Part shown: positions 7,812-15,379 of the stretch, piece after piece | Numbering within the stretch: position 1 is the first letter of the stretch | Layout: each line of letters opens with the position of its first letter | Source: CAYUVA01 sp964448115 [NCBI: uncultured bacterium] | Lineage (GTDB): Bacteria; CAYUVA01 | Direction: 5' to 3' | Assembly: GCA_964448115.1 (NCBI GenBank) | Contig: CAYUVA010000004.1 | Span: 1-64,000, forward strand | Length of the DNA stretch: 64,000 bases | Translations under genes and position numbers: made by a program | The notes under the pieces: generated by a model | The model's input: only the letters and a program-made list of their open reading frames with translations | What the model was told of the DNA's origin: nothing | Database searches by the model: none

Positions 7812-8726
7812 CTACTCCTTCCTTGGTATCTCGATGGTCATCATGTCCTTAGCCACCAGGACATTCTCGAAGTGCCTCTTAGCATCTAACAGAATGTCTT
7901 GATAGTCAGTGTATCGCGGGCTGATATGGGTCAAAACCAATTGCTTGACCGCTGCTTGCCGTGCAATGAGCGCCGCCTGGGCTGCGGTGGTGTGATCCCG
8001 CTGCTGTGCCTTGTCCAGATCATTGGTGGTATAGGTAGATTCATGTATGAGCAGGTCAGCATTCCGGCAAAACTCTACCTCAGCAGGAAATGTCCTTGTG
8101 TCGGCTATGTAACAGATTTTTCTTCCCTCTCTAGTCGGTCCGAGCACCTCCTTTGGCTCGACTATCCTCCCTGATTCGAGTTGAACACTCTCGCCCGCTT
8201 GTAACCTGCCATAAAGTGGACCGGGTTTGATACCCAATTCAAGCGCCTTTTCAACATTGAAGCGCCCCGGCCTCGGATGCTCGGTCATACAAAACCCGAA
8301 GCATGGCATTCGATGCCTCAAGGGGAGAGTAGAGATCGTGTATTCCTTGCCATCGATAGCAAATCCACTCTCCAGGGTTATAAAGTCGATATCGAAGGTG
8401 AAGCGGGCGCGGATTATCCTCTTGATGCCGGTGAAATATGCCTGGACGCCACGCGGACCTATTATGGTCAACGGTTGTTGTCGATCATCAAGCTCCATTG
8501 ACATCAATAGCCCCATAAGCCCGTTTACATGGTCTCCGTGAAGATGGCTGATGAATATCTTCGATATTCGGCTAATGCGCATATCCGAGCGCTTGAGCTG
8601 CAATTGAGCTCCCTCGCCGCAGTCGAGAAGGATGATCTCCCCATCACGACGAATCGCTATTGCTGGAAGCCCTCGATGCAGGGTGGGCGTAGCTGCGCTG
8701 GTACCGAGAAAGGTTACCTGGATCAA
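7812..8726 (-). CDS. rnz: Ribonuclease Z (tRNase Z)
   Basis: RNase Z cleaves the 3' trailer of pre-tRNAs. The 304-aa protein is the short-form metallo-beta-lactamase-fold enzyme: FLGTSAATPT at the N-terminus, the zinc motif SHLHGDH (about residues 60-66), GFCMTEHPRPGRF in the substrate arm region, CYIADT, HEST and a C-terminal THISPRY with the last zinc His. The start is TTG at 8726, supported by GAGGAA about 5 nt upstream and by the usual N-terminus MIQVTFLGTS. It is the first gene of the minus-strand run into murG, a pairing that is not part of the classical dcw cluster. Confidence 0.95.
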   Translation of the reverse strand: MIQVTFLGTSAATPTLHRGLPAIAIRRDGEIILLDCGEGAQLQLKRSDMRISRISKIFISHLHGDHVNGLMGLLMSMELDDRQQPLTIIGPRGVQAYFTGIKRIIRARFTFDIDFITLESGFAIDGKEYTISTLPLRHRMPCFGFCMTEHPRPGRFNVEKALELGIKPGPLYGRLQAGESVQLESGRIVEPKEVLGPTREGRKICYIADTRTFPAEVEFCRNADLLIHESTYTTNDLDKAQQRDHTTAAQAALIARQAAVKQLVLTHISPRYTDYQDILLDAKRHFENVLVAKDMMTIEIPRKE

Positions 8727-9001
8727 TCGTTCCTCGCTTTGTGCACTATAATCATTATTAGGGCATACATTTACAATAACAGACCCTGCTTTACAACTGC
8801 GCTGGAAACAAAGATTTACCGTTTGCCCAGTAAGCCACTTGCCACCAAGCCACCAAGGCTCGAAGAGGACGGGATAATTCTCCTCTTCGGGGGAAAAATC
8901 GAAAGATAACAGTGAATCGAGGTATGGAATATTGCGATCTCATCGGTTGTTTGTTATAAGTAGCGTGCCTTGCAGAGAAACCAATAATTAGGAGCCTAAA
9001 G

Positions 9002-9202
9002 TTGACCATGTTAGAATGTAACCTTAAAAAGAACAAACAACAGTGCAATTGTACTTATGAGCCGTGCCCGCGCAAGGGCAAATGCTGCGATTGTATCCAA
9101 TATCACCTTGCCATGAGGGAGCTTCCAGCATGCTGCTTCCCTAACAATGTGGAGCGCACTTACGATCGCTCATTCAGGCGCTTCATCAAGACCTACCAAT
9201 GA
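9002..9202 (+). CDS. Small Cys-rich DUF6485-family protein
   Basis: A 66-aa protein with nine cysteines, spaced as CNCTYEPC then KGKCCDC, and a conserved ELPACCFPNNVERTYDRS tail. I recognise this as the DUF6485 family, whose function is unknown; the Cys pattern suggests a metal site (inference). AGGAG at 8990-8994 is 7 nt from the TTG at 9002 and 13 nt from the ATG at 9008, so TTG is the better start. It stands alone between rnz and the secreted-protein block. Confidence 0.85.
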   Translation: MTMLECNLKKNKQQCNCTYEPCPRKGKCCDCIQYHLAMRELPACCFPNNVERTYDRSFRRFIKTYQ

Positions 9203-9300
9203 TGGCTGAATATAATGATAAAGAGCCAATACAAGGCTTTCCACAAGGCTGGAAATCAATAACTAGTTGAAATAAAAGATATTTTCATAAATAGTGAAAC

Positions 9301-9329
9301 TTGATTTTCCTTCCGCAAAGGATTATTAT
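9301..9329 (+). promoter_or_regulatory. Sigma70-type promoter for the Thr/Pro-linker protein
   Basis: TTGATT at 9301-9306 and TATTAT at 9324-9329 with a 17-bp spacer, upstream of the gene starting at 9421. The implied leader is about 85 nt. Confidence 0.55.
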
Positions 9330-9420
9330 ATTATTGTAGGGTGTTGGTGACGCTTAGGTTCTTAATCATGCAACATGCCGAATATAACAGGCTTTTTCGG
9401 CTGGACTTGGGAGATTGTTG

Positions 9421-12288
9421 ATGCGAGATATCCTTATGAGAGTTGTCCTGGTTATCATAGCCACCTTTATCGTTTCCAGCGCCTTTGCTCAGGGTAAAAT
9501 CCAGTTCTACTTCCACGACTCGCCCAAGGGAGCGGGCAGTCAGACCTGGAACGATCAATGGAGCCAAGACACGGTATATCCTTCCGGCGAGTTCATGAAC
9601 GATGAGAAGCCTTTCTTGCAAAACTCACCCAGGGTGCAGATACCGTACAATCCAGCCACTTATTCCGAGCTTTATATCTATACCGATAATGGCTTGACTT
9701 ATGATGGTGTCTTGAATGCAGTGTTGGAATATGGCAACTGGTATGTTTACCTTCTGCTCGATGCCAATGCAACCGCTTGTTGTGGGAATGTCCATGTAGT
9801 TGCCGACCTGGTTGGTCCAAACGGAGGTTTAACACCCACACCATTGCATAACATTACACCTACTTATGTGCCAACCCCTGGTCAGTTGCAATATGCACAG
9901 ATTCCGCTGGGACCGATAACCAAACAGGCACACAATCGGCGCATCAGGCTCAAGATCTGGGCAGAGGGCACGCCATCACCGGCAAAGGACAAGCTATACT
10001 TGGTTTGGGATGATGATTTGCAATCGCCTCCGCCGGAGCCGACTCCCTGGAGGGCTTCCAGGCTCGATACCCACTGGATTTATACCTTCACTCCCACCTA
10101 CACGCCGACCACGACCCCGACCACGACCCCGTCTCGGACTCCAACATCGACCTACACACCGAGCTTGACGCCGACAATGACCAATACGCCGACTCTGACG
10201 CCGACAGTAACGCTCACTCCGACCTCAAGCCCCTCGGCGACCCCAACCTATACCCCGACCCAGACCAGCACCCTGACTCCAACAAACACCGGCTTGCCGA
10301 CCTGGACACCGACCGCTACGCCGACCTATACGACCACGCGGACTCCGACCTTCACATCGACTTACACACCAACCAGCACTAAGACTCTTACCCCGACGCA
10401 AACCCCGACCTTCACTGCAACGCCGACCAGCACATCCACATCAGTGCCGACCGCCTCACCGACAGCAACCTATACGGAGACTCCAACCCGAACGCCTACC
10501 AATACCTTCACCCCACTACCCAGCCATACGCCGAGCAATACACCGACAGCCTCATGGACTGCAACGCCAACGCCCTGTTCGGAAGTTGACCCCAGCGAGC
10601 CAAACGATCAAAATATATATGCCAAGCAGGTCCATGATAATACTGGCTTTCCAATGTTAAACTATGTCTGCTACTATAATGATATCGACTGGTGGTACTT
10701 CATGGGCAACCAGAATGCTGGCTTTGCCATCCAGACTGCGCATCTGTCGCCACTAGTCGATACTTACCTGACCATTTACAAGAGCGATGCCCTGACCATT
10801 CTTTGCGAGAACGATGATGATCCCAATCGAGCAGGCACAGTGGATGAACTTGCCTCCTTTTGCTTTATTGTACCTCCATCGTCAGGTACGGAGCTTTATT
10901 ATATAAAACTGCGCAATATGAACAGCAATTGGGGTCCAAATGCTTATTATGATCTCCAGGTATCGCTTATTACCCACACGCCGACCGCGACCTGGACCGC
11001 GAGCCACACGCCAACGATCACCTTTACGCCGACGGATACACCCACGGCAACAGCAACCCCTACCGGCACAAACACGGCCACGCCGACGCCGAGTTCCACC
11101 CCGACCATTACTCCTCCCCCGGCGCCTGAGATTTATGGACTTAATCCATATTCACCAGGTAATAGCGTAATGGTGCAATGGGAGCCGGTTCCTTCGGGCT
11201 GGGAGTATGATGCGCAGTGCTCGCTATCGGCTAGCTTCCCCGATGCACAATCGACTCCCTGTGCCTGGTCGGAGTTTACCTATTGCACTTTCTACGATCT
11301 TGAGAATGGAAAGAAGTATTACTTCAGAGCCAGGGCTCGAAACATATTGGCAACGCCGGGACCGTTCAGCCAGGTAGCAAGCACGCGCATGGATGCAAGC
11401 ACTCCCTCGGTAACCATCTGCGATCCACCACAGACGCCTATCTCCACCAACCAGGAACAGATCACCATCAGATATTCTCTTACCGAGTACCCCTTGGTGC
11501 AGCCTCCACAGGGCATCTATCCCTCCGGGATAGCCAATGTGAAGCTGTACTATAAGAAGCAGTTCCAGGCTTACCAATTATATACCGCAGCCGTTTATGT
11601 GGATACCACCCCGTGCCCGGGACCCACTCCTAACGATCCCTTTGAGAACGGCATCCTGTTCAACTTCGAGCCTGGTGGCTATGGACCATATTACTTCTAT
11701 ACCATCGGTGTTGACCGAGCGGGCAACAGCGAGACCTTCGACGGCACTCCCGAAGCGGTGATCATATACAGCGAAGATACGCCTACCCCGACAAATACAC
11801 CAACGGCGACCAACACAAGGACGCCATCCCCGACCCATACGGCGACCCCGACCAATACACCGCTACATTCCTACACGCCGACCAGAACGCCGACCATAAC
11901 CAATACGCCTTTACCATCAAGTACTCCCACGCCGACACAGCCGACCAATACGCCCACCTCTACTCCCACACAGACGCCGATTCCACCATCAATCTACATA
12001 GGCGGTTACATGTCTTCGCGCATAACTATTGCTGATGGGGGGCAGATGTCGCTATTAGCCTATGTCCACAAGGGGGATGCCGAGGTGAGCTATGTGGAAG
12101 TATATTTCGACGGCGCCCCAACCGGATTATACCTGGTGCCGGACCCGGTGAATGATGGGATCTACCAGTTCGTAACCAGCTTACCACCGGGGATACCGCA
12201 AGGCGGATATCCGCTTGAGCTTAAAGCTATCGATCTTGATTCCATCGGCAGCCACCTATGGCCCTACCTCGAGGTTACGGAGTATTAG
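9421..12288 (+). CDS. Secreted multidomain protein with Thr/Pro linkers and a shared C-terminal module
   Basis: A 955-aa exported protein. The signal peptide (about 1-25) ends SSAFA before QGKI; there is no lipobox. In order: an N-terminal beta-rich domain (about 26-205) of unknown type with a Cys-Cys pair; a Thr/Pro linker (about 221-384); a PPC-like domain (about 386-515, SEPND...YYNDIDWWYF...DTYLTIY); a second linker (517-568); an FN3-like domain (570-660); an Ig-like domain (665-785); a third linker (787-856); and a C-terminal module of about 98 residues (GGYMSS...GLYLVPDP...WPYLEV). That module recurs at the end of the phosphoesterase at 15380. The ATG at 9421 has GGGAG 8 nt upstream; an in-frame TTG at 9415 is less likely. 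A surface or adhesive role is inferred only. Confidence 0.85.
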   Translation: MRDILMRVVLVIIATFIVSSAFAQGKIQFYFHDSPKGAGSQTWNDQWSQDTVYPSGEFMNDEKPFLQNSPRVQIPYNPATYSELYIYTDNGLTYDGVLNAVLEYGNWYVYLLLDANATACCGNVHVVADLVGPNGGLTPTPLHNITPTYVPTPGQLQYAQIPLGPITKQAHNRRIRLKIWAEGTPSPAKDKLYLVWDDDLQSPPPEPTPWRASRLDTHWIYTFTPTYTPTTTPTTTPSRTPTSTYTPSLTPTMTNTPTLTPTVTLTPTSSPSATPTYTPTQTSTLTPTNTGLPTWTPTATPTYTTTRTPTFTSTYTPTSTKTLTPTQTPTFTATPTSTSTSVPTASPTATYTETPTRTPTNTFTPLPSHTPSNTPTASWTATPTPCSEVDPSEPNDQNIYAKQVHDNTGFPMLNYVCYYNDIDWWYFMGNQNAGFAIQTAHLSPLVDTYLTIYKSDALTILCENDDDPNRAGTVDELASFCFIVPPSSGTELYYIKLRNMNSNWGPNAYYDLQVSLITHTPTATWTASHTPTITFTPTDTPTATATPTGTNTATPTPSSTPTITPPPAPEIYGLNPYSPGNSVMVQWEPVPSGWEYDAQCSLSASFPDAQSTPCAWSEFTYCTFYDLENGKKYYFRARARNILATPGPFSQVASTRMDASTPSVTICDPPQTPISTNQEQITIRYSLTEYPLVQPPQGIYPSGIANVKLYYKKQFQAYQLYTAAVYVDTTPCPGPTPNDPFENGILFNFEPGGYGPYYFYTIGVDRAGNSETFDGTPEAVIIYSEDTPTPTNTPTATNTRTPSPTHTATPTNTPLHSYTPTRTPTITNTPLPSSTPTPTQPTNTPTSTPTQTPIPPSIYIGGYMSSRITIADGGQMSLLAYVHKGDAEVSYVEVYFDGAPTGLYLVPDPVNDGIYQFVTSLPPGIPQGGYPLELKAIDLDSIGSHLWPYLEVTEY
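10081..11988 (+). repeat. Three Thr/Pro-rich linker arrays within the 955-aa protein
   Basis: Degenerate codons for alternating Thr-Pro with Ala, Ser, Asn and Tyr form three blocks at about 10081-10572, 10969-11124 and 11779-11988. A short version lies at 16672-16767 in the phosphoesterase gene. They probably act as extended, possibly O-glycosylated spacers (inference), which would fit the several GT39-like enzymes in the window. Confidence 0.85.
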
Positions 12289-12318
12289 CAAAGGCGAGAA
12301 CCTCAATCCGCATCATGT

Positions 12319-14301
12319 TCATAGCCTGGTGTCCAGGATCTCCAGTATCCCGTTGTTCCTCCAGTCGAAATGTCCTGGAAATCCCTTTATAACTTCACCT
12401 TGATCGGTTATTAGCACCGAGTATGGCAGGACCTCACCTTGTACAATGCCTTTGAGCAGGGTGAACTCGCGGTCGATGTAGCACTTGATACCGAGCTGAT
12501 CCTTTAACTGTTGCAGCCTTTGCTTTACGATCTCAGGAACCAGGTATATCACCTGCATATCAAGCTCAGAATAGCGATTGGTGAAATCGATCACATTTTT
12601 TAGCGTTCGTTGGCATAAGGGATCACCTGGATGCCAAAAATAAAGCAGTAATATCTGTGAGTGCCCTGTTATCGACCTTAACCGGGGATAGCGGTTCCGT
12701 TCCCAGTCATGAATCCGATGGGAGATTATCCTTTTTCTGTCCATCGGCTTAAACGGCTTCAGAATGCTCTCTTTCAGACGCTGAGCCTGTTGGTATATTG
12801 TTATCGCGTCCGGTATCGGGTCATTGAGCAAGGGATGATTCAGGTAGTAATGTAAGCTCTGGTAAGCCTCATCGTAGTTTCCATATATATAGTTGATCCT
12901 TCCCAGCCAATAATAGATCTGCGGATTATAAGCATAGAATCCCAGATCCCTCGATTTAGCAAGCATCTGAAGCGCATGGTAATTCTGTCCGAGCTTGTAC
13001 AGGCTCAAACCCAACCAATAATAGCCTGCTCCGTAATCCGTATCTGCTGAAGATTCAAGCTCGATGACCGTCTCCAGGATGTTTTTCGCCTTCTCGTAGA
13101 GACGCAGCTTGAAGTTGCTCATGCCAATCTTCAATAACGTATCCCTGTCTGCCATGGTGATATATTTAGGATCCAGGCTGTTGTTTAAGTGAACCGCAGC
13201 CTCTACGAACTCGCCTAGCTCATAATAAAGCTCTCCCTTGAAGCGTTCAGCGGATCGATAGTCAAGTTCTATCTGTAATCCCTGTATAAAGAGCTTGGCA
13301 TTCTTGGTGCCTAGATATCGCTTGATCAGCCGGCAGATTACCTGGGCGTGTTCCAGGGGGAATCTTATCCTTGTTCCCAACTCGAATAATCCCTTAGCCT
13401 CGGTGTCGATCAACGCTTGCACCATCCCCTTATGATCCAGGCCATAATATGCATCCAACGCAAAATAGAGATCCAGCAAGCCTTTATTCTCTGGGCAATC
13501 GATTATACTTCTGCTTAGATCAGAGACCATCTGGAAGCGATCCATCATGGTTGCAGCATAACAAAGATCCTCGATCAACATGATCGTATCCGGCAAGCAC
13601 TTAAGCAAGAAGGTCATATCCTGCAAGCCAGCAAATCCAAGGCTATATGCCTCTTGATGCTTGTTGGTCAGGTTAAGCAGATGGATCAGTTGTAGGGTTT
13701 GTGCAGGCTCATCCTTGGGGCACTCCAAGAAGAGCTTTCCAGCGATGGTGGAAGCTACATGGAACTTTCCTGGCAGCCTAAGACATGCCCTGGCAAAGAT
13801 CAGCGCATGCTCAAGGCGGCTGCAAAGCTCCAGTGAACTCTCCATGTACCTTAGCCTGTTATATATGTAAAACCAGTTCGGTTCTCTATGTAGATACTCT
13901 GTCTGTGCCTGCTGATTGATGTAGTTATCGATCTGAGCCTTCACCTTCTCGAACATATCCTTTTTCCTGCCCTCGAATCGGTGGCTCTGAATCTTCTGGT
14001 AGTAATTCACCACCCCATTCAGATCCCCCATCTGACTGGCAGCGTAAGCCAGGTACAGGTATGGCTGGTAATCAGGATCCTCGAGGCGCTGTTGCCGTGT
14101 ACCTTCATCAGCCTCGTATTTGGCAATCGAGTTCTCCAGGTAGTACCTGCCATTGCGGTAATCTCCATGCTCCACAGCCTTGACGCCCTTTTTATAATTG
14201 TATTGCCAGCCGTTGCCGAGCATCATAGCACAACCGCTAAGGGCGATTAGACAAGCAGCTATAAAGATGATTTCGAGTTTAGCCTTTTTAAAAAACCACA
14301 T
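12319..14301 (-). CDS. TPR lipoprotein with C-terminal thioredoxin-like domain
   Basis: A 660-aa lipoprotein from the ATG at 14301 (MWFFKKAKLEI), which gives a normal signal peptide ending LIALSGC; a longer frame from 14364 would add 21 non-signal residues. Residues about 30-530 are helical TPR-like repeats (for example YGAGYYWLGLSLYKLGQNYHAL and YWLGRINYIYGNYDEAYQSL). The last 130 or so residues form a thioredoxin/AhpC-like fold: ILLLYFWHPGDPLCQRT, MQVIYLVPE, then VLPYSVLITDQGEVI with the cis-Pro position. The usual WCxxC is replaced by a single Cys. It is convergent with the 955-aa protein, 30 bp away. Envelope location is likely; enzymatic activity is unknown. Confidence 0.8.
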   Translation of the reverse strand: MWFFKKAKLEIIFIAACLIALSGCAMMLGNGWQYNYKKGVKAVEHGDYRNGRYYLENSIAKYEADEGTRQQRLEDPDYQPYLYLAYAASQMGDLNGVVNYYQKIQSHRFEGRKKDMFEKVKAQIDNYINQQAQTEYLHREPNWFYIYNRLRYMESSLELCSRLEHALIFARACLRLPGKFHVASTIAGKLFLECPKDEPAQTLQLIHLLNLTNKHQEAYSLGFAGLQDMTFLLKCLPDTIMLIEDLCYAATMMDRFQMVSDLSRSIIDCPENKGLLDLYFALDAYYGLDHKGMVQALIDTEAKGLFELGTRIRFPLEHAQVICRLIKRYLGTKNAKLFIQGLQIELDYRSAERFKGELYYELGEFVEAAVHLNNSLDPKYITMADRDTLLKIGMSNFKLRLYEKAKNILETVIELESSADTDYGAGYYWLGLSLYKLGQNYHALQMLAKSRDLGFYAYNPQIYYWLGRINYIYGNYDEAYQSLHYYLNHPLLNDPIPDAITIYQQAQRLKESILKPFKPMDRKRIISHRIHDWERNRYPRLRSITGHSQILLLYFWHPGDPLCQRTLKNVIDFTNRYSELDMQVIYLVPEIVKQRLQQLKDQLGIKCYIDREFTLLKGIVQGEVLPYSVLITDQGEVIKGFPGHFDWRNNGILEILDTRL

Positions 14302-14395
14302 TGAAAGCCTGCTTTGGATTATTTCATTGCCAATACTGCAACATTTTAACCTAAAAGTAAACATCCAGGAAATGGATAAAGGAATTCTATTAACT

Positions 14396-14424
14396 TTGCA
14401 TCATGATACCTGCTGTGGTATTTA
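14396..14424 (+). promoter_or_regulatory. Promoter abutting the CAP-domain gene
   Basis: TTGCAT (14396-14401), a 17-bp spacer, and TATTTA (14419-14424). The -10 box ends 12 nt before the ATG at 14437, so transcription would begin only about 5-6 nt upstream of the start codon. Confidence 0.45.
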
Positions 14425-14436
14425 CTAGGTGGAATT

Positions 14437-15291
14437 ATGAAAATAGGCAATTACACTGCTATCAGCGCCATAATAGTGCTTACAATCGTTGCCTTGTCTC
14501 TTATCGCTGCCACGGAACTTGATTGTCGAGATCGCTATTCAAAAGGAGATATCCGGCACCTGGACGAGAACCGGATGCTGGAGCTGGTGAACAAGGAGAG
14601 GCTGAAAAGGGGTCTCGATACGCTTGCTTGGAACGGCGAGCTAACCAGGGTTGCCAGGGGGCATGCAACCGATATGTTCAAGAACGACTTCTTCGATCAC
14701 AAGTCAGCCACCGATGGCAGCGAGCCTGCCCATCGCATAGCACGAAGTGCCATCTATGCAAGCAAGACCGCTGAGAACATAGCCCTTGACCGCAATGTCG
14801 ATAACGCACATCAAGGGCTGATGAACAGCCCTGGGCACAGGAAAAATATCCTCGATCCCGAATTCACCCACATCGGTATCGGCATCATCGACGGCGGTCT
14901 GAAGGGGATCTATGTCTGCCAGAACTTCGCCAAGCTCATCCCTGTATCAAGCCCCGGCGAGATACAGCTTACCTTGTATTCGAGGCTCCGCAATCATGTT
15001 CTCCCCATGCCTTTGCATCTTAATAGGAGGCTGAATGACCTGGCTGCCCGGCATACAGAGACCATGATCGAGCAGGATCGCGTCTTCTCGCCCAATCTCA
15101 AGGAGATGATCGGCGGATTCTCGGAGATGAGCGTGTTCGTGGCTACCACCGACCAGCCGGATCAACCGAATGATTCGATGCTCACCGATCTCTCACGCTA
15201 CCGGGAGGTAGGAATAGGGGTAAGACTGGCAAAGACCAGAAACAATCCCAATGGCATATACTTCCTGACCGTGCTATTAGCGAACAAATAA
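14437..15291 (+). CDS. Exported CAP/SCP-domain protein with a degenerate second half
   Basis: A 284-aa protein with a hydrophobic signal segment (about 7-26). Residues about 45-168 are a CAP (PF00188-type) domain: MLELVNKERLKRGL, LAWNGELTRVARGHATDM, the HK..TDGSEPAHRI segment, AENIA and LMNSPGHRKNIL followed by HIGIGI, with the conserved His and Glu residues in place. The remaining residues (about 180-282) look like a diverged second CAP repeat (LHLNRRLNDLAARHTETM...VGIGVRLA) that lacks the AEN and SPGHR motifs. Bacterial CAP proteins are exported and often of unknown function. AGGTGG lies 5 nt before the ATG at 14437, overlapping the predicted transcription start. Confidence 0.88.
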   Translation: MKIGNYTAISAIIVLTIVALSLIAATELDCRDRYSKGDIRHLDENRMLELVNKERLKRGLDTLAWNGELTRVARGHATDMFKNDFFDHKSATDGSEPAHRIARSAIYASKTAENIALDRNVDNAHQGLMNSPGHRKNILDPEFTHIGIGIIDGGLKGIYVCQNFAKLIPVSSPGEIQLTLYSRLRNHVLPMPLHLNRRLNDLAARHTETMIEQDRVFSPNLKEMIGGFSEMSVFVATTDQPDQPNDSMLTDLSRYREVGIGVRLAKTRNNPNGIYFLTVLLANK

Positions 15292-15343
15292 GGTTCTTTC
15301 CTTTCTTTACACCAATAGCGAGCATAACCAGGCGCGGCTGTGC

Positions 15344-15371
15344 TTGTATTTCATAGATATTGAAATATAAT
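15344..15371 (+). promoter_or_regulatory. Promoter abutting the phosphoesterase gene
   Basis: TTGTAT (15344-15349), a 16-bp spacer, and a perfect TATAAT (15366-15371). The ATG codons at 15380 and 15383 lie 8 and 11 nt beyond the -10 box, so the mRNA should have almost no 5' leader. Confidence 0.65.
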
Positions 15372-15379
15372 CAAGGAAT

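Noticed and set aside
10940-11170. Arg/Pro-rich frame inside the Thr/Pro-linker gene
   Set aside because: It is a shadow of the low-complexity linker codons in another frame.
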